The notes beneath the pieces are model-generated. The model searched no databases and was not told the origin of the DNA. It worked only from the letters and a program-made list of their open reading frames with translations. DNA of 40,678 bases from JACDAV01 sp036556145 (GTDB taxonomy: Bacteria > Chloroflexota > Limnocylindria > Limnocylindrales > CSP1-4), in contig DATBKB010000010.1 of NCBI GenBank assembly GCA_036556145.1, positions 1 to 40,678 on the forward strand. Reading direction: 5' to 3'. Positions 24,394 to 32,983 of this stretch are shown piece by piece. Positions within the stretch are counted from its first letter, which is position 1; each line of letters begins with the position of its first letter. Both the position numbers and the translations under genes were made by a program.

Positions 24394-27393
24394 ATGAACC
24401 GGAGGCTGCTCACTGCCCTCGGGGCTTCGCTGCTGCTCGTCGCCACGCTCCTGCCGAGCGCGACGATCGCCGCATCGCCCCGGGACAGCGGACCGTTCAC
24501 GAAGAGCGGGATCTACATCGTCCAGCTCGACGAGCTGCCGGTCGTCGCCTATGACGGCCGCACGCCAGGCCTCCGTGCGACGAGAGCGGCGGCGGGCCTC
24601 AAGGTCGATCGCACCAGCGCCGACGTCGTTCGCTACTCGAACCACCTGAGCAGCCGGCACGATGCGAAGATTCGCGCGGCCGGCGGCCGCAAGGTCTACG
24701 ACTACACGTTCACCTTCAACGGCTTCGCAGCTCGGCTGACGGCACGCCAGGCCAACAAGCTTGCCGGCGACAAGAACGTCGTCTCGATCGTTCCGGACGA
24801 GCTGCGCGAAATGGACACCTCCAACACGCCCGACTTCCTCGGCCTGACCGGCCGGCGCGGGCTCTGGTCGAAGCTCGGCGGCCCGAAGAGCGCCGGCGAG
24901 AACATCGTCATCGGCGTCGTCGACTCGGGCATCTGGCCGGAGTCCTTGAGCTTCAGCGAGCGCGTCCGGCGAGGCGTGCCGAGCTACACCGGCACGGACG
25001 TCTACGGCCGGCCCAGGGGCTGGCACGGCACGTGCCAGACCGGCGAGATCTTCGTCCTCGCCGACTGCAACGACAAGCTCATCGGCGCCCGATACTTCAA
25101 CGCCGCGTGGGGCGGCAACGCTGGCATCAACGCCCAGCGGCCCTGGGAGTTCACCTCACCGCGCGACTACAACGGCCACGGGACGCACACGGCGTCCACC
25201 GCGGGCGGCAACTACAACACCCCGACGACGGGTCCGGCCGAGGTGTTCGGCTCGATCAGCGGCATGGCGCCGCGGGCCCGGATTGCCATGTACAAGGCCC
25301 TCTGGTCAACCCAGGACGCGTCGACCGCGAGCGGCTTCACCTCGGACCTTGTCGAGGCGATCGACACCGCCGTCGCCGACGGCGTGGACGTCATCAACTA
25401 CTCGATCAGCGGCACGACGACGAACTTCGCCGACCCGGTCGAGATCTCCTTCATGTTCGCCGCGGAGGCCGGTGTGTTCGTCGCCGCGTCGGCGGGGAAC
25501 AACGGTCCGGCGACCGCGACGGTCGCCCATCCCAGCCCGTGGATCACGACCGTGGCCGCGGGCACGCACAATCGCGACGGTCGCGGCTCCGTCACGATCA
25601 ACGTGCCGGGCAGCGCCGCGGCGACGTTCAATGGGGCCTCGATCGCGCAGGCGGTCGGTCCGGCGCCGCTCATCGACGCCGAGGCGGCAGGCTTGCCCGG
25701 CGCCAGCGCGACAGCCGTCCGGCTCTGCTTCACCGCCTCCGATAACGGCGGCACACCGGCACTCGATCCGGCGGACGTTCGCGGCAAGATCGTCGTGTGC
25801 GACCGCGGCACGAACGCCCGGGTGAACAAGAGCCTCGCCGTCCAGCAGGCCGGCGGCATCGGGATGATCCTCGTCAACACCAGCCCGAACTCGATCAACG
25901 CCGACTTCCACTTCGTGCCGACCGTCCATCTCCAGAACACCGACCGGGCGGCAGTCAAGGCCGCGGCAGCGGTCGCCGGCGCAACGGCGACCATCAATGC
26001 GGCCACGATCGTGTTCGACGCCCCGGCCCCATTCACGGCCGCCTTCTCGTCCCGCGGGCCCCTCGCGGCCGGCGGCGGCGACATCCTGAAGCCCGACGTC
26101 ATTGCCCCGGGCCAGGACATCCTGGCGGCGGTCGCACCTCCCGGGCAGAACGGCCTGGACTTCAATCTCCTCAGCGGAACCTCGATGTCGTCGCCCCATG
26201 TCGCCGGCGTCGCGGCCCTGCTGAAGGATCTTCATCCGAAGTGGTCGCCGATGGCGATCAAGTCGGCCCTGATGACGTCGGCGAGCGACGTGCTCGACGG
26301 CCCGAATACCGATCCCGTCGTGATCTTCCGCCAGGGTGCCGGACACATCCGGCCGAACTCGGCGGCCGACCCTGGGCTCGTGTTCGACTCGGGCTTCGAT
26401 GACTGGCGAGGCTTCCTCCGCGGCCAGGGCCTCTGCACGCTGTGCGGTGGCTCGACGCCGGCGGTCGCGATCGACGCCAGCGACTTCAACCAGGCCTCGA
26501 TCGCCATCGGCGATCTGGCCGGGGTCCAGACGGTCACCCGGAAGGTCACGAACGTCGGTCACGACCGTGAAACCTACTCGGCCTCCGTCACCGGGCTGAC
26601 GGGCATCACCGTCAACGTGACGCCGGCGTCGTTCACCCTGCGCCCCGGACAATCCAGGACCATCTCGGTCAAGTTCACCCGGACGACGGCGGCGCTCAAT
26701 GCCTACGCCGGCGGCCAGCTGACGCTCGCCTCGCGCAAGCACAGCGTCCGCGTCCCGATGGTCATCCGCCCGGTCGCCCTCGCGGCGCCCGCGCAGGTGA
26801 GCGGGACCGGCGGTCCCATCTCATACAACGTGACGTTCGGGTATGACGGGCCCTTCTCGGCGACGGCTCGCGGGCTCGTGCCCGCGGTCCTGACGCCGGG
26901 AACGGTCGCAGACGACCCGGCGGACAACTTCGATCCAGAGGGCGAGGGCGTGGCGTCGTTCGACGTCGCCGTCCCCGCCGGCACCACGCACGCCCGCTTC
27001 TCGCTCTTCGACGAATTCACCGACGGAGCGGACGACCTCGACCTGTACGTGTTCAACTCTGCAGGCACCCTCGTCGGCACGAGCGGGAGCGGGACGTCGG
27101 CCGAGCAGGTCGACCTCCGCAACCCGGCCGCCGACACGTACACGGTCTTCGTTCACGGGTTCGCCACGGATGGTCCCGATGCGACCTTCACGCTGTTCCA
27201 TTGGATTCTCGGCAGCACCGCGGCCGGGAACATGACGGTCTCGGCGCCGAGCACCGCGACCACCGGCGCCACGGGCGCGATCAACCTGACGTTCAGCGGT
27301 CTGGAGCCGGCAACGAAGTACCTCGGATCCGTCGCCTACGGCGGCGTTGCCGGTCTGCCGAACCCGACGATCGTCAGGGTCGACACCCCGTAA
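24394..27393 (+). CDS. Secreted S8 subtilase, plant-like with PA domain
   Basis: A 999-residue secreted serine protease. A signal peptide (RRLLTALGASLLLVATLLPSATIAA) is followed by an I9-type propeptide (YIVQLDELP ... FNGFAARLTARQANKLAGD). The catalytic triad is Asp177 (VVDSGIWPES), His262 (NGHGTHTASTAGG) and Ser597 (SGTSMSSPHVAG), with the oxyanion Asn in SAGNNGPA. A PA domain lies between His and Ser (DVRGKIVVCDRGTNARVNKSLAVQQAGGIGMIL). After it come a subtilase-type Fn3 domain (VTRKVTNVGHDRETY) and a PPC-like beta domain (DDLDLYVFNSAGTLVG). This order is that of cucumisin-like plant subtilases. The ATG has GGGAGGG upstream. It probably degrades extracellular protein. Confidence 0.93.
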   Translation: MNRRLLTALGASLLLVATLLPSATIAASPRDSGPFTKSGIYIVQLDELPVVAYDGRTPGLRATRAAAGLKVDRTSADVVRYSNHLSSRHDAKIRAAGGRKVYDYTFTFNGFAARLTARQANKLAGDKNVVSIVPDELREMDTSNTPDFLGLTGRRGLWSKLGGPKSAGENIVIGVVDSGIWPESLSFSERVRRGVPSYTGTDVYGRPRGWHGTCQTGEIFVLADCNDKLIGARYFNAAWGGNAGINAQRPWEFTSPRDYNGHGTHTASTAGGNYNTPTTGPAEVFGSISGMAPRARIAMYKALWSTQDASTASGFTSDLVEAIDTAVADGVDVINYSISGTTTNFADPVEISFMFAAEAGVFVAASAGNNGPATATVAHPSPWITTVAAGTHNRDGRGSVTINVPGSAAATFNGASIAQAVGPAPLIDAEAAGLPGASATAVRLCFTASDNGGTPALDPADVRGKIVVCDRGTNARVNKSLAVQQAGGIGMILVNTSPNSINADFHFVPTVHLQNTDRAAVKAAAAVAGATATINAATIVFDAPAPFTAAFSSRGPLAAGGGDILKPDVIAPGQDILAAVAPPGQNGLDFNLLSGTSMSSPHVAGVAALLKDLHPKWSPMAIKSALMTSASDVLDGPNTDPVVIFRQGAGHIRPNSAADPGLVFDSGFDDWRGFLRGQGLCTLCGGSTPAVAIDASDFNQASIAIGDLAGVQTVTRKVTNVGHDRETYSASVTGLTGITVNVTPASFTLRPGQSRTISVKFTRTTAALNAYAGGQLTLASRKHSVRVPMVIRPVALAAPAQVSGTGGPISYNVTFGYDGPFSATARGLVPAVLTPGTVADDPADNFDPEGEGVASFDVAVPAGTTHARFSLFDEFTDGADDLDLYVFNSAGTLVGTSGSGTSAEQVDLRNPAADTYTVFVHGFATDGPDATFTLFHWILGSTAAGNMTVSAPSTATTGATGAINLTFSGLEPATKYLGSVAYGGVAGLPNPTIVRVDTP

Positions 27394-27415
27394 CGAGAGG
27401 AACTCGGAACCACTC

Positions 27416-27450
27416 GAGGCCCCCGGCATCGCCGGGGGCCTCGTTGTTTC
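27416..27450 (+). terminator. Terminator after the first S8 protease
   Basis: A perfect 12-bp stem (GAGGCCCCCGGC, loop ATC, GCCGGGGGCCTC) followed by GTTGTTT. The terminator after the second protease has nearly the same sequence. Confidence 0.85.
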
Positions 27451-27479
27451 ATGTGCCCACCCGGGCGTCTGGCCCGGAA

Positions 27480-27509
27480 TTGACCGGCAATCGCGCGGAG
27501 TAGTACCTT
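27480..27509 (+). promoter_or_regulatory. Promoter of the second S8 protease
   Basis: TTGACC at 27480-27485, 18 bases, TACCTT at 27504-27509, identical in hexamers and spacing to the promoter at 24206-24235. Confidence 0.65.
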
Positions 27510-27668
27510 CCGCCTCACGAGCGCGCCGGTCCAGGGGGCCGGCGCTGACCGTCGGGGGGAACCGCTCCGACGCGCGGACCGACCACGCAGGGTCGGCCCC
27601 GGTCGGCCCCGGTTGCGCGATCCCTGACGAGTTGGAGGAGTTCGGGCCGTGGCCCGAGGGGAGGGATC
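27510..27668 (+). promoter_or_regulatory. Structured leader of the second S8 protease
   Basis: About 153 nt from the predicted start point to the ATG at 27669. GCGCCGG (27523-27529) pairs with CCGGCGC (27539-27545) at the position of the first leader's hairpin; GTCGGGGGGAACC follows. The 3' block has GTTGGAGGAGT, then CGGGC-CGTG-GCCCG, then GGGGAGGG. The hairpin arms differ from those of the first leader but still pair, which favours a selected RNA structure. Confidence 0.65.
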
Positions 27669-27752
27669 ATGTACCGGCTGGCTTCAGCGACTCCACTCGA
27701 CTGGCGCCGAGCCGCTGCCGCGCGCTCGACCGTCCGGGGAGCGGCCCGATGA
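27669..27752 (+). CDS. 27-codon upstream ORF overlapping the second protease start
   Basis: The ATG at 27669 lies at the place and distance from GGGAGGG that hold the true start in the first protease. It reads 27 codons (MYRLASATPLDW..., Arg/Ala-rich) and stops with TGA at 27750-27752, overlapping the protease ATG as ATGA. It may couple translation of the protease to the leader, or be a relic of a shifted start. Confidence 0.5.
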   Translation: MYRLASATPLDWRRAAAARSTVRGAAR

Positions 27753-30700
27753 AGCGCTTCGCCGCGCTGCTTGCCGCGGTCGCCTTGCTCGCGACCCTCG
27801 CACCGGCGGCGACGCTGGCGGCGCCACCGCGCGAGAGGGCCAAGCCCGAGGTCCACACGAAGCGGGACGAGGCGAAAGAGAAGATCCACCCGCGCCTCCT
27901 GGAGCAGGTCGATTCCGGGTCGAATGCGGACGTCTACGTCTTCGCGACGGTGAGCGGCAACGCGGACCCGGCCGAGGCGCTCCTGAAGAACGAGCACACG
28001 GCGACGGCTCCTGACGGCTCCGCGTCGATCGTCGTCGGCCGGATCCGCGCCCAGCAGCTGGCCAAGCTGGCGAGCCTCAAGGGCGTGGTCTCGATCCAGC
28101 CGGTCGAGCTGAAGAAGACCGGCTCACCCCTCGGCAGCCCCGATCCCGATGTCGAGCGCACGATCTCGAACGCCCACCTGAGGGGCGTCTTTGCCGGGCT
28201 CAAGGGCAAGGAGGTTCCGTACTCCGAGGCTCCGCCGCTGAGGGGGTCGAACCTCGAAGCGCTGATGAAGCTCGCCGTGCTCGACGCGAAGACCCACAAC
28301 TTCGCGCGCGCGTGGCGGGCCGGCTTCACCGGCGAGGGCTCCGTCGTGTCCGTCCTCGACGGCGGAACGGACTGGGGTCATCCCGATCTCATCGGGACAT
28401 GGCAGACCCGCGCCAGCTCGGGCTGGCCGAATGCCTTCGACCCGTTCGGAACCCTCGTTCTCCTCGTGGCCCCGGGTAACGTCGACCAGGGCCTCACCTG
28501 GTACACGAGGACAGAGGCGAAGACGGCACTGCCGCAGACGGCGAGGGAGCGGCGCCAGGGCATCGCCCGCGTCGTCTATGCCGTCCGGCGCGGCCCGTCA
28601 CGCAACTTCGCGGCCCCGAATGCGACCGTGACCCACGAGTACTCGTTCCTGACGAAGTGGACGAAGTCCGGGACGGTCCGCCTCGGCGGGCATCCGGACG
28701 ACCATCTGCTGGCGCTGTTCGGTGAGCGCGCGGCGTTCATCGTGACCGACCCGAACACGGCCGGTGTCTATGACACCGTGTACGTCGACCTCGACAACGA
28801 CCACTCGTTCGTCGACGAGAAGCCGGTAACGAAGGCGTCGCCGGTCTCGTACCGCGACATGAACGGCGACGGCCTCACCGACGTCTCGGGCGGCCTGCTG
28901 TACTACATCTCGACCGGAACCGGCTCGACCGGCGCCGTGCTGCCGGGCGGTCCGGGCGCGTTCGGGCTCTCGGTCCGTGACGTGCCCGGCGGCCTGCTGG
29001 CCTGGACCGGCGACTTCGATCCGGCCATCGGCGGCCACGGCACGCTGACGGCGTCGAACGTCGTCGGCCAGGGCGTGATCAACGGCCTGGCTCCCACCTT
29101 CGGCGACGTGCCCGGCGGCCGTCCGCCGGGCATGGTCATCGGCGGCGCGCCGAAGGCCAAGCTCGCCCCGATGGGCGACATCTACTTCTCGTTCGACTTC
29201 TCCACCCAGTTCGCCTACTTCCTCACCCAGCTGCCTTCCTCCGCCATCGACATCACGTCGAACTCGTACGGCCTGAGCGACTCGGACAACGACGGCTTCG
29301 ACGCGATGAGCCAGGAAGCGGATATCTGGAACGACACGTTCGGCGTCCGCACGCTGATGATCGGGTCGAGCGGCAACGGCGCGCCGGGCTACGGGACGAC
29401 GAACGCTCCTTCGCCGGTCACGGCGATGAGCGTCGGCGCGTCGACGCAGTTCGGCGGCACCGGCTGGGACTCGATCGTCAACCACAGCCAGATCCGCGAC
29501 AACGACGTGATCGCCTGGTCCGACCGCGGGCCCGGTGCCACCGGCGCCAACGCCATCGACGTGGTCGCCGACGGCGCCTACTCGGCCGGCGACGCCACCC
29601 TCAACACGGTCCTCAACGGCGATATCGCGTGGACGACGTGGGGTGGCACCAGCCGCTCGACGCCGGTCGCCGCAGGCGCTGCCGCCCTGGTCTACCAGGC
29701 GTGGCGCCAGGCCAACCCCGGTACGGCCACACCACCCGGCTTCGCCATCCAGGCGCGGGAGGTCCTCAAGTCGAGCGCCAGGGATCTCGGCTATGACGCG
29801 TGGACGCAGGGCACCGGGTCGGTCGACGCGTACCGTGCGGTCCAGCTTGCGCGGGGCCGATCAGGTGCGCTCGTGACGCCGGGCGAATGGCGACCCGGGG
29901 ACTACCGGGGGACGGCGTACGACGTCTTCCCGCACGTCCTTGCCGCCGGCGGCAGCGACAGCCAGACGTTCGACCTCGACGGCTCGGGCTCCTACCGGGT
30001 CTCCGACCGCCAGCTCGTGAAGGTGGCGTCGCAGTCCCTTTCGCTGACCACCGCCCCGCTGGCGCGGGAGAGCACCCAGAACTTCAACGTCCCGGACTAC
30101 CTCATCGACATCAGCGCCCTCGTTCGGTCCCATCCGAACGCGGACATGATCGCGATCAGTGCGAACTATCCATACGCCGAGTTCGACCCCGACGGGGACT
30201 ACTCGTACGACCAGCGCTGGCGGCTGCTCGCCTACGACTGGAAGGACGTCAACCGCGACGGCAACCTGTGGACCGACCGCGATCGTGACGGCGCGGTCGA
30301 TCACGTCGACCGCAAGACCAGCTCGAACATCGACGGCAATCTCGATGTCAACTGGGGCCGGTCGGAGATCGACCGTGGCGAGTACGTCCGGTTCTCGTAC
30401 AACGGGCCGGCCACGAACGGCCTGCGCATCCACGTCGGCGATCCGGCCCACCGGATGACCGACGGCATGTTCATCGGCTTCAGCCACGCCGAGAGCTCGG
30501 CGGCCATTCCCGTGACCCACTTCACGATCAAGGTCGATTTCTACGACAACCAGGACTGGAGCTGGGTCTCGACACCAGGCGGACCCGTCAGCGGCTCGTT
30601 CAACGCGGCCATCAACGTTCCTGCCGGCACGCCGGCCGGGATGTACGAAGGCGCGATCGTCGTCAGAGGCAACGGCCGGACGATCGCGATCCCGGTGTCC

Positions 30701-31855
30701 GTCACGGTCGCCGTCGAGGCGCCGCAGGACGCCGCGGGCAACTTCACGGGCAGCATGACGTTCGGCGGCGCGAGCGTCGCGGCTGCGCAGGCCAACCTCC
30801 CGTACAACAACGGTTCCGTGTTCGGAGCGACCGACTGGAACTGGCGCGCCGAGTCCGGCGACTGGCGATTCTTCTACTTCGACGTCGCCCGCCAGCCGGC
30901 CGAAGGCAGCCTCTTCCTGGTCAACACGACGTGGAGCGATTCCGCGCCCCACACCGACATCGATACGCTCATCCTCGGCCCGTCCGTGAACCACTATCAG
31001 CTCAACGATGACGGCCCGTTCGGGGCTCCCTACATCCTCGACACCGTCGGGGGGAGCCCGAACACGAACGTCGGCGGCGGCGTATGGACCTTCGATACCG
31101 CCTCCGGCGGTGCGGAGGATCTCGTGGCCGCCGCGGCCCAGGAGGGTCTCCACGCGATCCTCGGACACCAGGTGAACTGGAACGGCACCTCGTTTGCGGT
31201 GCCGTTCACGACCCAGGTCGGCAGCGCCACGGTGAATCCGGCCGCGGTCTCGCAGACCGTGACCGCCGACAGCGGATCCTTCGACGTGACCTTCCGCTCG
31301 GGTCTCGACCTCGATGGGCTCCGGGCCGAGGCGTTCGGCCTCAGCCAGCCGGTGACCACGACCGAGACCGCCCACCAGGACGACCCGAACGACCCGGCGT
31401 CGGCATCGGTCAAGAAGCCGTTCACCCTCAACCACGCGGCGCGGGTGACGGTCACGACGGCCCTCACCGACGACCTCGACCTGTTCATCGTTCACGACGC
31501 GAACGGCGACGGAACGTTCACCGCCGCCGAGATCATCGCGTCGTCCGCGGGGGCCGACGGCAACGAGTCGGTCACCATCATCGCTCCGGCCGACGGCAAC
31601 TACCAGGCGTGGGTCCAGGGGTTCTCCGTGGCCGGCACGCCGACGTTCCCGCTCACGATCGATCCCATCCAGGGCGTGGATCTCGTGGTCAGCGGCGTTC
31701 CCGCCGGAGCCGTTCCGGCCGGCACCGCGGTGACCATCCACGTGACGTTCAGCAAGCCGATGACGGCTGGCCAGGATTACTTCGGCGAGCTCCAGCTCGG
31801 TCCGCCCACGGCGCCCAACGCGCTGCGGGTTCCGATCACGATCCACCGCCAGTAG
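27749..31855 (+). CDS. Large secreted S8 protease, TPP II-like spacing
   Basis: A 1368-residue secreted serine protease. The signal peptide is KRFAALLAAVALLATLAPAATLA. The triad is Asp204 (VLDGGTDWGHPD), His430 (GGHGTLTASNVVGQG) and Ser635 (GGTSRSTPVAAGAA), with the oxyanion Asn in SSGNGAPG. The 226-residue gap between Asp and His is like that of tripeptidyl-peptidase II (about 220) and unlike subtilisin (32). The long C-terminal part is beta-rich, with Asp-rich DRDRDGAVD and DANGDGTFTAAE calcium-type loops. The ATG at 27749 is chosen because the signal peptide begins there and GGGGAG lies upstream. Its promoter and leader match those of the first protease, but the protein bodies differ strongly. 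Confidence 0.88.
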   Translation: MKRFAALLAAVALLATLAPAATLAAPPRERAKPEVHTKRDEAKEKIHPRLLEQVDSGSNADVYVFATVSGNADPAEALLKNEHTATAPDGSASIVVGRIRAQQLAKLASLKGVVSIQPVELKKTGSPLGSPDPDVERTISNAHLRGVFAGLKGKEVPYSEAPPLRGSNLEALMKLAVLDAKTHNFARAWRAGFTGEGSVVSVLDGGTDWGHPDLIGTWQTRASSGWPNAFDPFGTLVLLVAPGNVDQGLTWYTRTEAKTALPQTARERRQGIARVVYAVRRGPSRNFAAPNATVTHEYSFLTKWTKSGTVRLGGHPDDHLLALFGERAAFIVTDPNTAGVYDTVYVDLDNDHSFVDEKPVTKASPVSYRDMNGDGLTDVSGGLLYYISTGTGSTGAVLPGGPGAFGLSVRDVPGGLLAWTGDFDPAIGGHGTLTASNVVGQGVINGLAPTFGDVPGGRPPGMVIGGAPKAKLAPMGDIYFSFDFSTQFAYFLTQLPSSAIDITSNSYGLSDSDNDGFDAMSQEADIWNDTFGVRTLMIGSSGNGAPGYGTTNAPSPVTAMSVGASTQFGGTGWDSIVNHSQIRDNDVIAWSDRGPGATGANAIDVVADGAYSAGDATLNTVLNGDIAWTTWGGTSRSTPVAAGAAALVYQAWRQANPGTATPPGFAIQAREVLKSSARDLGYDAWTQGTGSVDAYRAVQLARGRSGALVTPGEWRPGDYRGTAYDVFPHVLAAGGSDSQTFDLDGSGSYRVSDRQLVKVASQSLSLTTAPLARESTQNFNVPDYLIDISALVRSHPNADMIAISANYPYAEFDPDGDYSYDQRWRLLAYDWKDVNRDGNLWTDRDRDGAVDHVDRKTSSNIDGNLDVNWGRSEIDRGEYVRFSYNGPATNGLRIHVGDPAHRMTDGMFIGFSHAESSAAIPVTHFTIKVDFYDNQDWSWVSTPGGPVSGSFNAAINVPAGTPAGMYEGAIVVRGNGRTIAIPVSVTVAVEAPQDAAGNFTGSMTFGGASVAAAQANLPYNNGSVFGATDWNWRAESGDWRFFYFDVARQPAEGSLFLVNTTWSDSAPHTDIDTLILGPSVNHYQLNDDGPFGAPYILDTVGGSPNTNVGGGVWTFDTASGGAEDLVAAAAQEGLHAILGHQVNWNGTSFAVPFTTQVGSATVNPAAVSQTVTADSGSFDVTFRSGLDLDGLRAEAFGLSQPVTTTETAHQDDPNDPASASVKKPFTLNHAARVTVTTALTDDLDLFIVHDANGDGTFTAAEIIASSAGADGNESVTIIAPADGNYQAWVQGFSVAGTPTFPLTIDPIQGVDLVVSGVPAGAVPAGTAVTIHVTFSKPMTAGQDYFGELQLGPPTAPNALRVPITIHRQ

Positions 31856-31880
31856 TCGACACTCCGTCGGCGACCAGTCC

Positions 31881-31915
31881 GAGGCCCCCGGCATCGCCCG
31901 GGGGCCTCGACGTTT
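31881..31915 (+). terminator. Terminator after the second S8 protease
   Basis: An 11-bp perfect stem (GAGGCCCCCGG at 31881-31891, CCGGGGGCCTC at 31898-31908), then GACGTTT. It lies between convergent genes and could serve both. Confidence 0.85.
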
Positions 31916-31937
31916 CCGGTCCGGTGCGGAGCGGTCG

Positions 31938-32747
31938 TCAGGCGTTGGCGACGAGCGCGGGTGCGAGCCGGAGTGGCCCGTGGGTCGCCGCGACCGCGCG
32001 CCGCGACCGGTCGACGCTCGCGGCGAGCGCCTGCCGGTACGCCGCCTCGGTCTCGGGCAGCGGCTCGACCGCCAGCTCGCGATCGAGGAGGGCGTGAAGG
32101 CGTCGGTACTGGCGGACGACCTGGGATCGCGTGCCGCTCTCACCGAACACGCCGATGAGGACCGCGTGGGCTTCCTCGCGCAGCGGATCGCGAGCGAGCA
32201 GGCGCTCGGCCGCGTCGCGTGCCGCCTCGGCGTCGCCACACTCGAGCCGCTGCCGGGCGGCGACCGACAGCGCGTCCTCGTAGAGGTCGGAGAGGCGCTC
32301 GCGCTCCGCGGCGAAGCACTCGTGGGTCAGGCCTTCGGCGAGGTCGCCGTCGTAGAGCTCGAGGGCCAGCTCGGCATCGGCCGCGCGACCCCGGGCCGCC
32401 TGCTCGAAGCGCGTCGTGTCGAGCTCGATCTCGGCCTCCGGCCGCAGCCCGAGGAGATCGGTCTCGACGATGAGCAGGCGGTCCGGTTCGATGCCCGCCT
32501 CCGCGACGCCGGTCTTCACGAGCCACAGCGCCTGGCGAAGGCACGCCGTCGAGGCGCCGTTCGCGTCGGGCCAGAGATCGGCGGCGATCGCCTCGCGGGG
32601 TCGCCGCCGCCGGTCGAGGACGAGCAGCGCGAACAGCGCCTGCGCATGCCGCCCGGCGAGGCGGATCGGCGCCCCGTTCAGGTCCACTTCGACCCGGCCG
32701 AGCAGCCGGACCGACCATCGCGAGGCACGCCTGGGTCGACGTCCCAC
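31938..32747 (-). CDS. SARP-type regulator with BTAD domain
   Basis: A 269-residue regulator. The N-terminal ~100 residues are an OmpR-type winged helix (VRLLGRVEVDLNGAPIRLAGRHAQALFALLVL, LWPDANGASTACLRQALWLVKT), and the rest is a bacterial transcriptional activator domain (BTAD) of helical repeats ending in VVRQYRRLHALLDRELAVEPLPETEAAYRQAL. No NTPase part is present, so it is a short SARP, a type that activates secondary-metabolite or other clusters. The GTG start is at 32745-32747. It converges on the second protease and is divergent from the Lgt-like gene; its target is not clear from the neighbours. Confidence 0.9.
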   Translation of the reverse strand: MGRRPRRASRWSVRLLGRVEVDLNGAPIRLAGRHAQALFALLVLDRRRRPREAIAADLWPDANGASTACLRQALWLVKTGVAEAGIEPDRLLIVETDLLGLRPEAEIELDTTRFEQAARGRAADAELALELYDGDLAEGLTHECFAAERERLSDLYEDALSVAARQRLECGDAEAARDAAERLLARDPLREEAHAVLIGVFGESGTRSQVVRQYRRLHALLDRELAVEPLPETEAAYRQALAASVDRSRRAVAATHGPLRLAPALVANA

Positions 32748-32968
32748 GAGCCCCCTCCCCGGTCCGGCCGCGTCCGGGACCCCTCCCCGCGACGCCGTCC
32801 CGAGCTGGCTCCGACGGCTCAGCGTGCCGCGTCCCCAATCGCCGCGACCGCCGCCGGTCGGCTGATCATCGAATTGGGACCCGCCCAGTCCTCATCGGCT
32901 GGACGACACGTCACCTGTCGCGCAGCCGACACTCCACGCCCGGGCGTCGTCCGGGCGGGGGCCTTGGG

Positions 32969-32974
32969 TACACT
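32969..32974 (+). promoter_or_regulatory. -10 box of the Lgt-like gene (leaderless)
   Basis: TACACT ends 9 bases before the GTG start, the same layout as at lgt. Confidence 0.55.
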
Positions 32975-32983
32975 GCCGGGATC

